DNA of 64,000 nucleotides. Origin: Imbricaverruca yamaguchii. Taxonomy: Eukaryota > Arthropoda > Thecostraca > Neoverrucidae. Each line of letters opens with the position of its first letter. The first letter of the stretch is position 1. Position numbers and translations under genes: made by a program. The notes under the pieces were generated by a model, which ran no database searches, was not told the DNA's origin, and saw only the letters and a program-made list of their open reading frames with translations. Where the stretch lies: assembly GCA_034440575.1 (NCBI GenBank), contig JAOTOL010001336.1:590501-654500 (forward strand). Direction: 5' to 3'. Shown here piece by piece: positions 13,132 through 26,400 of the stretch.

Positions 13132-16100
13132 CCGGGACGAAATCAACGAGTGGCGCGCGCTCCCCGCTGCACTGATCGCGGCAACGGCAGCGATCAAGAG
13201 TGTGACGCCCCCCGTCTTCTGGAGCAAGGTGGTGGAGCTGACCAACGCCGCCGGTCAGAAGCGGTTCCCGCTCCTGACAGAACTCATGGCTGACCTTATG
13301 TCACGGCCCCATTCAACAGCCCCCCGTGGAGCGGGTCTTCAGTACGATGAACCGTGTCAAGACCGCCCTGACCAACCGGTTGACGGTGGCAACCACCAAG
13401 GGCCGTATGCTGGCCAGCCAGGCCGTCGAGTGCAACCCAGCCGGCTGCACCAAGCACGAGCCACCGGCGGCCCTGATGGAGGACGTCCTCGCCGGCGGCC
13501 CCTGGCGCCGCTGCCGGATCATGGACAAGAAGGCGCACTCACTGGAAGGCGCAGAGGAGATGGTAGAATAGAGGACAGCTGCAGGGCATCGCAGGGTGCA
13601 TCAGTTTCCAATAGAGGCGAGCCGCGAGAGATGAGAGACTCGTGTCGTGTCTCTGACATGATTGATCGGCCCCCGTGATATTTATGTGATGTGTGATACA
13701 TATGATTATTAACTTTGGATGTTTTCGTAGGCGTGTGATCACGCTATTCGATGCGAATCGAGCTTACAATCCAAATGAATCTGTAAGAAATTTTGACCTC
13801 TCGCTGTTGGCTGCGGTAATTAGGTGCGATGCCCAAAACATTCGATGCCGGTTCAACAGAACACACAAATAGATGAAAATTCAGGTGAGAGGTGCGTTGG
13901 AAAGCATGTCCAAGCGATGCACCACTTATATTTGAGCCTACGTACCATTTTTACACTTAAATCCATTGATCTTGGGAAATGGGCCCCCGAATCGGGACAT
14001 TTTTACCTGAATCTTGGGAAGTGGGGTTGGACCGCCTCGGTAACACTGAATCTGACAGATAGCTATGAAGAAGCTCGATCACTGCTTTAAGTTGAAGTTA
14101 GCCTGGCTCTACCTATCATCTTCATCTGGTATAAATGCAAGGGTATTATCTCACGTGTTGGAACCTGCACCCTAAATGTACTCCTATGCATTCACTAAGC
14201 ATACGAAATATGCTGAATGACGTTCGTATGCTTCTCTGGACAATCAGAAAACTAACAGTAACAAACTTCTTGGCTTAGTTCCAAGGCAGTCCAACGTGAG
14301 AGATTATGCATGTATTCAAAAAGTTTTACAAAACACCTCGGCATAGTTCCCTACCAAGATCATATACATTCCTTCACTCTCGGAAGAGGTTAATAGTATT
14401 GATTCTATATCAATCATTTTTTTCTGACAATACCAGACATTTGCCGTCCCAGCAGTTCAATTCGAACGGAGTGCAAGGTTAGATTTGCCTCCACTGCCCC
14501 GACTATAGGTGCCATTCGAACTGCACATGCGCCCGAATTCAGCCAGGCTGAGTGGGTCAGCTGGTAACCGACACTGTCAGCTCAGGGTAAGGCCGGGCAG
14601 GTGGCAGTGGGACAGCCTTGGAGGGAAATTAGTGGCGCGTTATATGCTTTGCTAGTTTATCCTTTAAGTGTACATTTCCGATGTGGTGGTAGCTTCAAGG
14701 TTGTTATAAGTCCCCGCTAAAGTACTGCTCCTGGTCGAATAAAGTGACGGAAATGAATGTCTAATAATATTGAAGAAAAGGTTGATTGTGCTTGAAATGG
14801 GACATTAATTCAAATTGCAATCATCTTTCCGAACACTGAATCCTCAGCCAGTTTGAGGGCTTATACCTGTTCCAAAGCTGCATATTCTAAGCACATTCAT
14901 TCATCGTAGCAATGCTAAGTGGTCCACGACTCAACACCGCAAGGCGCGTAAATGCTGACAGTGTCAAACAGCAGAAGGGCCGTATAGCAGGTTGCGTAAT
15001 TTCGAATAACCGCAAAATATGTTCGGAATCAAGTGATCTCACGATGTTTTTCATCAACGGTGCTGTTACTACACATTACCTCATGGACTTGAAGCGTCCC
15101 GCTGTTTTCACTGTAGTTATGATCAGGTCGGTTTGCTCTAGCGCACCCATTCACACGTCCACTGGCGATGGTTTTGTTTCGTGTGCACTGGCTAGTAACG
15201 ACCATCGCGACGCGCCATCAAGCGCTGGTCGATGTTGTCGTGCGTTGTATTGAGCTGGTTCCTGCCATTTGGCCACGGGAAACCATCCGTTTGTTGTCGT
15301 AAACGGCGAAAATGCGTGCCCGGCGACATCAGGGTTGTCGATGGGACACCAGCGATGTAGGTGGACGTGGCGGGGTGTTGGGCGGACGGATTACCAGGTG
15401 TGGCGCGCAGCATACCAACACGTTCCAAAGGCACCGACTGTTGTAGCTATCGAATGACATATTCCCAGGTGCAGGAAGTTGTCTTATCTTGCGTCTTTTT
15501 GCCTTTCTCTTTCCGGTCACTTGCGGGATTTATATAGAATATTATCCTTGTTCATTTTCCAAATAGCACAAAGTCATAATATTCTCGCTAATAATTGCAT
15601 TTCCGATGCCAATAAGTGACAATTTATGCCGCCGTTGTCACATCCTGAAATCCACTGCGTAAAGTGACACTAAGCCAAATAATCAGATAACCTATCTTTT
15701 AATTCCAACGGCCCAGCTTCTATATAATGCCCCATGCGCGACAGGGGCGCAACTAGGATACTGTGGCGGAGATGAAATATATACTTAGGGACTCGTTCTA
15801 CACCATACATTTTTCAGTTTTTGAAATTTCCACCGTTATTTCTTCACCGGACCCCTTTTCGAAGTTGTATGTGAACATGTTTCTCTTCTATTATCGACCC
15901 CTGTTTTTAGGCTTCTCTTGGCGTCTTCACCGGCTGATTTTTGTGGGGTCGAGAAAATTGGTCTAGGAACCAGGAAATAATTGGTATGGAAGAATTGGCT
16001 GAATGGGCTATTTTCTAGTTAGCGCTCATTGGTTCCATGTTTAAAGAGAACATTACTGCTTTCAATTATGTGGGCTGGTAGTGATGGATAAAATAAGTGG

Positions 16101-19100
16101 AATCCTCCCTACGTGCCTTATTGGTTCCTACACTCATGGACGAGATGCATTTTCGCTCGATCTGTCCATGTGTCGTAATAAGAGTAATGTTGAATTTGAT
16201 TCAAGAAGTGTGAGGTGAGCGTCTCACACGTGCCAAACGGCGGAGCCGTCATGCAGGTTTCTACCCAGCATACAATTTGATTGGGCGGAACGTCTCTTTT
16301 GCTTGGGCAGCCTGGAAAAAGCCGAATTCAATTTGGGATAGCCCAAGAGCGTCTCACAAATACTTCCGGCTACATCCAACAAACCATAGTGTATCCCATA
16401 CTCGAGCAAAGTGTGGTTTTCCCATTTTGTGCCTAGGCGGCCTGGCCTGTCTTGAGCTAAGCTCTGGCAACCCGGAATGCAGTCAAGTGAAGCTTGACTG
16501 TACACCGCGAACCCTCGTCCTATCTAGTTTGGCACCCCTCTTCAGAAAAAGTGTCATCTAAAGCATGGACTGTCCCCGATCATTTTTGCAATGTGACGCC
16601 CATGTCATAGGGTTAAATTTTATGTCAATCGTGAGATCTCGTCACAAACTACATGTCGGTTGGCGTTTCTTTAGTAACATACCCGGCTTGGAATTGGCAG
16701 TAAATGTGTGTTGTATCAGCCCTCAAACCCTGTATTCCCGTAGAAGCCAACAAAATGGCTGCTGTTCAAAGTTAATTCGCTCCGTCTTTAGATGGGGCGG
16801 GGTGGGGTGGGGGGCTTTTTACGCCTCCTAATATTTTCCCGCGATAGAGAAAGAATAGTGGTGTCCCGCGGCGCGAAATTTCCAGTACCTTATCGTTCAT
16901 TTTGTTGCGTATGATGTGAAGCTTTCAACCTCAGATTATGTAAGGTCCTCGACTTAGCTCATGTGAAAAAGGGTCTACTTATTTGGGGCCCCAACGCGAT
17001 TTTTGAGGTCGCGACATCATTTTGTTTTACTACCCAGCACGATGTTCCGGAGCCCCGTACAATTTTGTGGGCTCGGACACGAGTTATTGGGACCCTGTTG
17101 TATTTATTTCAGGGCACGACTGTCATTTTGTGACCCACAGCGCGATTTTCCGGTGCCCGGCGTGATTTTTGGGCCTCTGAAAACTTTTTGGATCCCTCCT
17201 GTTTATTTCTGGCACTCGATGGTATTTTTGGAGGTCCTAACGCGTATTTTGAGTTCCAAGCGCAATTTTGGAGGGGACCCAGTGCGATTTTAGGTTACGG
17301 CCGAAGTTATCTGGGTCCCTCGCTTCCTTTCTTCCAGAGCCCGACCGGGATTTCTAGGACCGCGAAGAGAATTTTCGGTACATGGCGCGACTTCGTGGAA
17401 CTACCCGGTGTATTTATTCGGGGCCCAGACCGAGATTTCTTTGGGCCAGAAGCGATGCTTTTCGGCCCCGATGTATTTACGCGGTGCCCCCGATGCGATT
17501 TTGTTGGAGCCCGACGCGTGTGTTGGGGCCCAAGCGCGTTTTTATGGGAACCCGATATGATTTTCGGACACTGGCGCGAATTTGTGGGGCCCATCTGTCT
17601 TTATTTTGGCCCCTGACTGTATTTTTGGGACCCCGACGAAATTTGTTGGGGCTCTAGCGTCATTTTTCGAGGCCTCGGCATATTTTTCCGAATGCCAACG
17701 CAATTCTTGGGAGTCCACCAACTCTCAGCCCCCTCCCCCGCCAGTTATTACTGGTCTCCAGTGGTCGCGCAAGGCTAAAGTTGTGCGAGTGCATGTGCAT
17801 ATGCATATTGATATATGCCTGGGTTGTGGAGGGAGAGGAGGGGAGGGGCGAACGCAATCAGCGCTCTTTGACAAAGGTTTATCATAATCGTACGTACCGG
17901 AATTCCGTGGTGACTTCTTCATTTGTCACTTTTTTCAAGTGTTGCCGGTACCATTGTCAACGTTGAGATGGTCATGATGATGGTCACAAGTTACCCCCAT
18001 GTTCCCACGGATCTCCGCACTCGCCGACTAATCGCACAACTCAATGCAGACGGCCATCCATGGTGACCTGACCATGCCTGTCTGAAGGCCGTCCCGATTA
18101 CAGGTAAATTATTCAGTTTAACCACTGCACACGTGAACCAATCACGATGCTTCCGGTCGGCGGCTTCCATTCCACTTTCCCCTGCTCATCGCAAATGATG
18201 GCCGGCCCGCACCCGCCAGGCCGATTCTCCGGAAATCTACTCCCACGATCGACGCCCCAATTGCTTTGACATTCCCGATGCCCGCTGATGAAGGCGGACA
18301 TGACTAGGGTGCTTTTTCATGGCCTCGGATGTCCATCGGCTGGTCAATGTGGGTCAGTCCTGCATTACGCCCGGGGCCGACGATGGATGTCCATGCCAGG
18401 GTCGATGCAGTCGATGACACCAGCAAGTGCCCGCCTTGTTCGGCGCAGACTCTGTGGTTCGGGCGGGTCCATAGGATGCCGATCTTGCTGCTGGCAAATT
18501 CAGCTGGCGGCAGGTCGCTGTGACTCAATACTAAATAGCGCTACATGAATCGAAGACGCATTCGTGCTCGTTATTGAAAGTTACTATTTGCTTTGGGATT
18601 AAGCGGGATGTGGTGCGCTTCTGCATTGCCCGTTACCTGAAGTACTCCTTTAGCTGGTGCCAGATTGGATGTTGTAATGAAGTTAGCGATGTATACAACT
18701 GGAACACGGTACTTTTGCAGAATATTTATCTAGAGCCTTCAGCACTGCTCCTTTTTTTGTATTACTTGTGCGAAATGCTCACGAATGGAGTCGGAAATAA
18801 GGCAAACAGATGCGCTCCATTTTCTTTCCGGGTAAGGACATCGCAATTAGTGGGATGCATTTCTTCTGATGTTCCATGTAAAAGTATTCTGATGAAGCAT
18901 GCCGGAATTTCGTTTCGATTAATCCTTGTTGATTAACGCTACGAGTAGACCGGGTGCTTTTGAATCATGCGCAATGTGGCGAGGTCCAGATCCCATACAA
19001 CCAATCAATGTCATTGTTGGATTGAAGCAACATTTAGTCTCAGGTTAATGACTTCAGACAGTCTTCGGTGTTCCGGGTGATATCGGACGGCTAGGATGTC

Positions 19101-20408
19101 GGACAACGTCGAATGATTGCCAGCCAGTCACTCGTGTCTATACTGCGCAACAATGCTTATCGTGCACTATACTACACTACATAGCGCCTAGTGACACTAT
19201 CGTATGTGCCATATTCCACCGAAATGGTGTTGTGCATCACACAGCCATACTGAAACAGCATTGCGTACCACGCTTCTGTTGTCTTGCTCTGCGCCACACA
19301 GTATGCTGTTCTGCACACCGCCAACGTCGTGTTCTGCACCACACATCCGTCATGACGTCGTGTTCTGTACCACACATCCCCCATGACGTCGTGTCATGTA
19401 CCATACATCCGCCATGACGTCTTGCTCTGCGCCACACAAGTCATGACGTGCTCTGTACTACACATCCGTCAAGACGTCGTTTTCTGTTCCACACCTCCGT
19501 GACGATGTTGTGTTCTGTGCCACACATCAGTCATGGCGTCGTGATCCTGACCACACAGCTGTCATGCCGTCGTGTTCTGTGTCACACAGCCGTCATGCCG
19601 TCGTGTTCTGTGTCACACAGCCGTCATGCCGTCGTGCTCTGTACCACAGAGCTGCTCCCACACTGCTCTGCACCAGAGGGTCGCTCTGACACTGTTCTGT
19701 ACCACAGAGTCGTCACACTCGTCAGACAGACGGCCGTGATGGAGACGCCGAGGAGGATCAGCGTCCAGGTGACCTGGCAGTGCACAGGGTGGCCGCCAAT
19801 TGTTCTATAACGTGCCTTGATTAATCAAGTTTAACCGCTTTCGGAATGCAAACCTGGAGATGGTATTGTAAGGCAGATAAAAGTGTGAATTGCCAGCGAC
19901 GCCATTTCGTTTGCCATCCAACTGTATTCATACCATCGGTCTCGTGAGTTGGTGAAATAATACATGGCAGACTTGCCAGTCGCGGTAAAGCTTCATAACC
20001 TAATTGCCACAAGCCTACTTGGCTAAGCGTTAACCATTGACGAATCGCCACACCAGATGTCACCACTGGCATCGCCACGCCATGGTGACCGCGCGTGCAT
20101 GTCCGCAGGTGATCCGAACTGCAACTTCGGCACGGGCGGCAACTTGAGGCTATGCGACTACTCGAACCCCAAAATGGCGGCGCTGTCGTGGCAGGCGCTG
20201 TCCGGATTCTCCAGCAACTGGCTGGGCGGGCCGGTGCGCGACGCCGAGGACGCCGACGACGGTAAGCCAGCTAACTGCAGAATCCGTTGGTACACATGAG
20301 CTAAGACATCGACATCAGTTATCGCTTTTCTTTGTTCTCTCTGTGGCACTTGCCTTCTTCTCCATTCTGCCTCATGTCACTTCTCCACTGATCAAAGATG
20401 ACTAAATG

Positions 20409-20463
<55 letters not shown>

Positions 20464-23400
20464 TATATACATATATACATATGCATGTCTACGCGTATTG
20501 CAGTATATTTAGCCACTCACTAGTCAGCAATCAGCCTGAGGTAGTAGGTAATTCGTCATCCCATGATTCGATTTGGAAGGTTTGGGATAAAGACAAAGAC
20601 ATGTTAGGCTTATCATTATTGCAGAACGATGATTTAAATGAGTATTCAATAGGGTCCTGGCTTAACAGCACTTGGTCGGCGTTGTGCACCCTAAGGCAGG
20701 GTGTGCACATCGTGAGCGTTGTAGTGGCCGATCTATCGTTAATCTTCGGCACAAACTCCCGCCATTCGCCATGAATTGTGTCCGACTCCATTGACGAGCG
20801 AAAGCAAGTCAAGTCGCACTTGGTTGGTCCAGCCATGCATGACCTCGTCTGGCCGGGTGGTGTCTTATGACCCCGTCCAAACACAGGGACGTGGCATGTC
20901 CCCGGTCACTGCCCCATTGCTGTGAAACGTCGCCGTCACCTGCAGGTGGGTACGCAGTGTTCGAGACGTCTTCCGTGCCAAAGGTGACCGATGGTCCGAA
21001 CAGGGAGTCGGCCATGCTGGAGACTCCGACTCTGGGCAGTACTGGGCCGGACGGCAAATGTCTGCAGTGAGTAATGTCAGACAAAGGCTAGCCGCAGGCA
21101 TCACGTGGCCATGCGACACGTTTCTGCAGTAACATCACATAAGCAGACGAGGTCTTCACAGAACCTAACGACAAATAAATGTCGCAATTGGTGCCGTCAG
21201 ATGCATAGCGTATGCGGAGGTGGGTAAATGATGCACTAAAGGTTGAACATGCTTGGCTTATCTTCGATATTTTCAACACTTCCTTGCGATAATTATTCAA
21301 AGCTATGTGACATATTTAGACGACTTGACAAATTGATGCGCATATCCACATAGTTTTCTAGAGCTCAATAGTTGTGACTGCGCCCGACCACTCATGTGTC
21401 ATGTGCCATGATCAGCCAGCATTGTAGTAACCTGGTTTTGCAAATTCAAGGTCATAATTGAATACGCTTTGAATCAAGGAGTGTATGTCCGTTTGAGTTT
21501 GTGTCGGTTTTTACTCTAGCTCGACATGGTACATGATGTTTATGTGACCAGGCTCCCACCACCTCTCACGTCCCCAGTACCAGGCCGCGCCGTCCGCCGC
21601 TGTCCCGGGTAGTGAGGACAAGTGAGTGTCCTCTGGTACCGAGTTCCGCCCAGCGTTGTCTAGTGTCGCCCCAGCCCGCGGCGCCATTTGACGCCACCCT
21701 AGCCATTGGCACCGTCTGGCCACAGCAGCCAGTGCTGCCATCTGGAGTCATTCTTCCGATGGTACTCGCGGTGACAGCAGCGCCGCCTGCGGCCGTCTGA
21801 CGCTGACCGCGGCCGTCTGACACCGCCTGCGGCCGTCTGACGCTGACCGCGGCCGCCTGACGCTGACCGCGGCCGTCTGACGCTGACCGCGGCCGTCTGA
21901 CGCTGACCGCGGCTGTCTGACGCTGACCGCGGCCGTCTGACGCCGCCTGCGGCCGTCTGACGCTGACCGCGGCCGCCTGACGCTGACCGCGGCCGTCTGA
22001 CGCTGACCGCGGCCGTCTGACGCTGACCGCGGCCGTCTGACGCTGACCGCGGCTGTCTGACGCTGACGCTAACCGCGGCCGCCTGACGCTGACCGCGGCC
22101 GTCTGACGCTGACCGCGGCCGCCTGACGCTGACCGCGGCCGTCTGACGCTGACCGCGGCCGCCTGACGCTGACCGCGGCCGTCTGACGCTGACCGCGGCC
22201 GTCTGACGCCGCCTGCGGCCGCCTGACGCTGACCGCGGCCGCCTGACGCTAACCGCGGCCGCCTGACGCTGACCGCGGCCGTCTGACGCTGACCGCGGCC
22301 GCCTGACGCTGACCGCGGCCGTCTGACGCTGACCGCGGCCGTCTGACGCCGCCTGCGGCTGTCTGACGCTGACCGCGGCCGTCTGACGCTGACCGCGGCT
22401 GTCTGACGCTGACCGCGGCCGTCTGACGCTGACCGCGGCCGTCTGACGCTGACCGCGGCCGTCTGACGCTGACCGCGGCCGTCTGACGCTGACCGCGGCC
22501 GTCTGACGCTGACCGCGGCTGTCTGACGCTGACGCTAACCGCGGCCGCCTGACGCTGACCGCGGCCGTCTGACGCTGACCGCGGCCGTCTGACGCTGACC
22601 GCGGCCGTCTGACGCCGCCTGCGGCCGTCTGACGCTGACCGCGGCCGTCTGACGCTGACCGCGGCTGTCTGACGCTGACGCTGACCGCGGCCGTCTGACG
22701 CTGAGCGCGGCAGTCTGATGCTGACCGCGGCCGTCTGACGCTGACCGCGGCCGTCTGACGCTGACCGCGGCCGTCTGACGCTGACCGCGGCCGTCTGACG
22801 CCGCCTGCGGCCGTCTGACGCTGACCGCGGCCGTCTGACGCTGACCGCGGCTGTCTGACGCTGACCGCGGCCGTCTGACGCTGACCGCGGCCGCCTGACG
22901 CTGACCACGACGCCGCAGGTTCGCCTACAACATGGACGGCCTCAGTGTGGACCGTCTGCGGGTGCTGCTGCACCACGTCACCGAGGAGGAGAAGGCCGAG
23001 GGCGGCATGGCCGACCACCGCAACAACGTGGTCCTCTGGTCCAGCGCGGACGTGGAGGGCGACTGGCGGGGCGCCAGGCAGCTCTACACAATCCTCACCG
23101 AGCACACGGTCAGCAGGATGCACATCCGGCTGGTGATGGTGGTCCCGGCGCCGGCGCGACCTTGTCTAGTGGCCGATGGCTGTGTGGTCTGACTCAATTC
23201 GTCCGTTTGGTCGTGTGTAATGGGCGCAGTTTGTACCTTCTGGTCTAATTGCCACCATTAATGTGGTCTGGACCGAATGGATGTCGTGCGTATGGCCCGA
23301 TCCGATATGACTGGCATATATAAAGCCAGGTGAAATAGCCACCTCCCGCGTGGTTTGCACCAGTGACTTCTGTCGTATTCGTCCCGACAATGTACTACCA

Positions 23401-26400
23401 TGTAGCCTGCCTGACCTCAGATACTGCGACCCACAACCCGGTTCGGTAACCCCACCGCTATCGCCAGTTGGTGTTCGAGGCAATCCCGCTCAAGGGCGAG
23501 AAGCAGAAGGCGTATCGCGGCTACATCGCCCTGGACACTATTCAGCTCACCGAGGGGCCCAGCTGTCAGGACCAGTGCACTTTCGAGAGTCGCCTGTGCA
23601 GCTGGAGTCAGGACGACCAGGACGACTTCCAGTGGTCGCTCAGCCGAGGCACCACCAAGGACAAGACCGGACCGAAGCGGGTAAATGGCGCCACTCCCGT
23701 ACAGCGAATTGCAAGGGCAGGAAGGGCTGACTAGCTCCATGGGCGGAGCCTTTTTTTGGAATTGCGGATATTTTCGTTGTGTATGGTGCCAAACGGATTG
23801 CAGGCGAGTCGCTGTTAGTTGTGCCGTTTTCACTCATCAGTCACCATGCCGGTCGCTTCTTATTCAAGACAGTACAGCCGTGGCGGCGTGCGCGCCTGCT
23901 ACCAATTACAGAACTAGCCCGTGGCGGCGTGTACGACTGATACCCAGTACAGTACGAGCCGGACGGCGTGTCCAGCTCTGCGTTTGTCGCCCAGTCGAGC
24001 AGCCACATCCGCTCGCGTGCTGCAGGACCACGGCGGCTCGGAGTTGTCGTCGCTGCTGCCGGCGGCAGGCGGCTTCGGCGGCGGCTACGTGTACATCGAC
24101 TCATCCTACCCGCGCCGGCCGGGCGACCGGGCGCGCCTGCTGAGCCGCCGCGTGCCGGCCACGACCGACTCGGGTCCGCTCTGCTTCCGCTTCTGGACGC
24201 ACATGCACGGCACGGGCATCGGAACTCTGCGCGTGCTGCTGCTCGTCGGCGACCAGCAGAAGCAGCTGTGGTCGCTGTCCGGGTCGGCCGGCAACCAGTG
24301 GTACCAGGGACAGGTGCCCATCACCTCCGGCGAAGCCTTCACGGTCAGTGGTCGACCGCGTCCTCTGTTGGCCGTGGGCTCTCTGTAAGTTCGCCATGTG
24401 GGTACGTGCGAAGCGAACCATAGATGGCTCAAAGGCTTATTGGATTTAGTGCAAGCTCATGTCATGTCGTTCATGAGTCGTGTCTATAATTTGGTCAGTC
24501 GTGTGTCGTGCCGAAACGGTCGGGTACTGAGCCATGGTATTTGTGTATTGGACGGTGACTGTGACCCCCGCTCCAAGGGTCAATGCCTGACCTGCGAAGA
24601 AGCCGTACACTGATAAATAGCTGGGCACCTGACCTGTGAAGAACCCACCACCTTTGGTAATCTGGTGGCCGCCGGGTACCGCGGCGCTCCGTGACCACTG
24701 CTCGTGCTCACAGCTGGCCATCGAGGCTGAGGTCGGAATGGAGCGGCTCGGCGACATCGCCATCGACGACCTGTCGCTGATGCCGGGCGTGTGTCCCCTG
24801 TCGCCGCTGTCGGCCTCCTCCGACTCCATCGACTGCACCTTCGAGGTTAGGGTCAGGTCACTGGCACCAAGTCGGGCAGTCAGGTGACTGGAGTGCAGTC
24901 GGAGGATGGGTAACTTGGACGGGGTTGGGGATCAGAGGTGTGACTGAAACGGGGTCAATGATCAGGCCATGGAGATAGAGTCGGAGGTCAGGCTGTCGAG
25001 ACTGGATTTTGGGTGAGACTTTCAAATCAGAATAAGAGGCTGCATAGTTGGGATGGAGATAAGGATCAGGTCGGTGCAGAGATGGGATTGGAGGCCTCAT
25101 CACCGAAACGGAACCAGGCATGTCACCAAGCCAGTGGTCGCGCTCCTGGGAAGGCGTCAGGGATCTGCGTCATCGGGACAGAATGCAGGAGTTAGGCAAT
25201 TGGGACACGGCCTAAGGTCGTGTCATCGGGGTGGAACAAAAAGTCGGGTCGATGAAGTCGAAGTCAGGAGTCATCTTGCCATAACAAGCTCAGAGGTTGT
25301 GCCACCGAGCCAGGAGAATGGTGTTGTGCTACCGGGGAGTGTCGGTTCGATGGGACAAAGCCCACTTATGGCTCCGAGGGTAAAGAAAATGCTGTCGACG
25401 GCAGTTTGCGAAATTATGGCCAATGAAATGGAATCAATTCGTCAGGGGAGGATGGGTGTGGTTGATTTGGCAACATTGTCAAATGGATTCCGCTCGACAC
25501 TGTGCGAGTGTGATTACGGGGGACATCCGGAAATCGAGGTATTGTCTACCCTCAAACTATAATAACGTACCCGTCACTTGAACCTTATCATGACATGCCA
25601 GTAGACGTCGCTAACTAAATCAGAATTGTTTCGGTGTTGACATTTCCCACCCGAGCTGAGCAGCGACACCATCCCCGGGCCGGACGCCGGACACACCATT
25701 AGTTGAGCGACGCTGCGACAGGTGGAGACGTGCGGCTGGACGAACCCTGGGCGACGTGACGGCCTGGACATGCTGAACTGGGTGCGCGAGACGGGTCGCA
25801 ATGCCGTCGCGCCCAGCGTCGATCACACCGAGCGTTCCGAGCGGGGCTACCTGCTCATGCTCGAGTACAACGAGCCGCAGCGGGCCGGCGATTTCGCCTG
25901 GCTCGTGTCGCCCACCATCAAGGCCAGCGAGGGGGCCCGCTGTCTCACCTTCAGGTTCGCACCGTCCAGCGGGACTCTCCTGTAGCTCTCTACAGGAGAG
26001 CACAGCACCTGACCCGGCTCCTGTGGCCTTTAACGTTGCACAGGGAATGTGCGTGTATGTGTGGATCGTGATGCTTTTCGCTCAGGCGTCTCCTGAAGAG
26101 AGCACTGGACCCGGCTCTTGTGGCCTTTTTCGCTGCACGAGGAATGGGCGGTTTATGTGTGGGTCGTGATGCTCTTCGCTGAGCTGTTTAAGTCAAACTT
26201 ACCCACCGGGAGTAATCGTTGATGTGTTGCTCTTTGTTGCGATCATTGGTTTTAGCTGCCTAACTAAAGTGGTCTCTTCAGCGCTTTCTGGCCTATCATT
26301 TATCACCTTTCGAAGCGTTATTTGATCGAGCCTTTTTCTCCCATGATACGGTACCTGGGAATATCATGTTTAGCTTCTGCGCTCAGTGCCCTGCTATGGC

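Larger units (their letters stand above)
10510..14048 (+). mobile_element. hAT DNA transposon with 8-bp target duplication
   Basis: The element starts CAGTGTTGCCGA and ends in the inverse of CAGTGTTACCGA (11 of 12 bases matching). It is flanked on both sides by AATCTGAC (10502-10509 and 14049-14056), a perfect 8-bp duplication typical of hAT. It is 3539 bp long and carries a transposase on the plus strand. It sits in the long first intron of the MAM gene. The perfect duplication argues for a fairly young insertion even though the transposase is broken. Confidence 0.9.
7909..20108 (+). other. Large first intron of the MAM gene (contains hAT)
   Basis: Holds the 370-bp duplication, the hAT element, the degenerate 28-bp repeat and the 31-bp repeat. 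At least one coding exon (phase 0 in, phase 1 out) should lie here but I could not identify it. The stretches 14060-16980 and 17730-19190 show nothing I can annotate. Confidence 0.5.

Noticed and set aside
12400..13678. 420-codon plus and 281-codon minus frames (ER/GGRE and SLSLP repeats)
   Set aside because: Translation through the GA/GGGA tract inside the hAT element. The plus frame joins real transposase pieces by chance openness.
21783..22912. CRISPR-like array
   Set aside because: Units are contiguous without spacers and the sequence is eukaryotic. It is a minisatellite.
21699..23123. 474-codon minus-strand open frame of SASDGRGQRQTAA repeats
   Set aside because: It lies almost entirely in the 20-bp minisatellite, whose minus strand lacks stops in every frame. 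It overlaps a MAM exon on the other strand.
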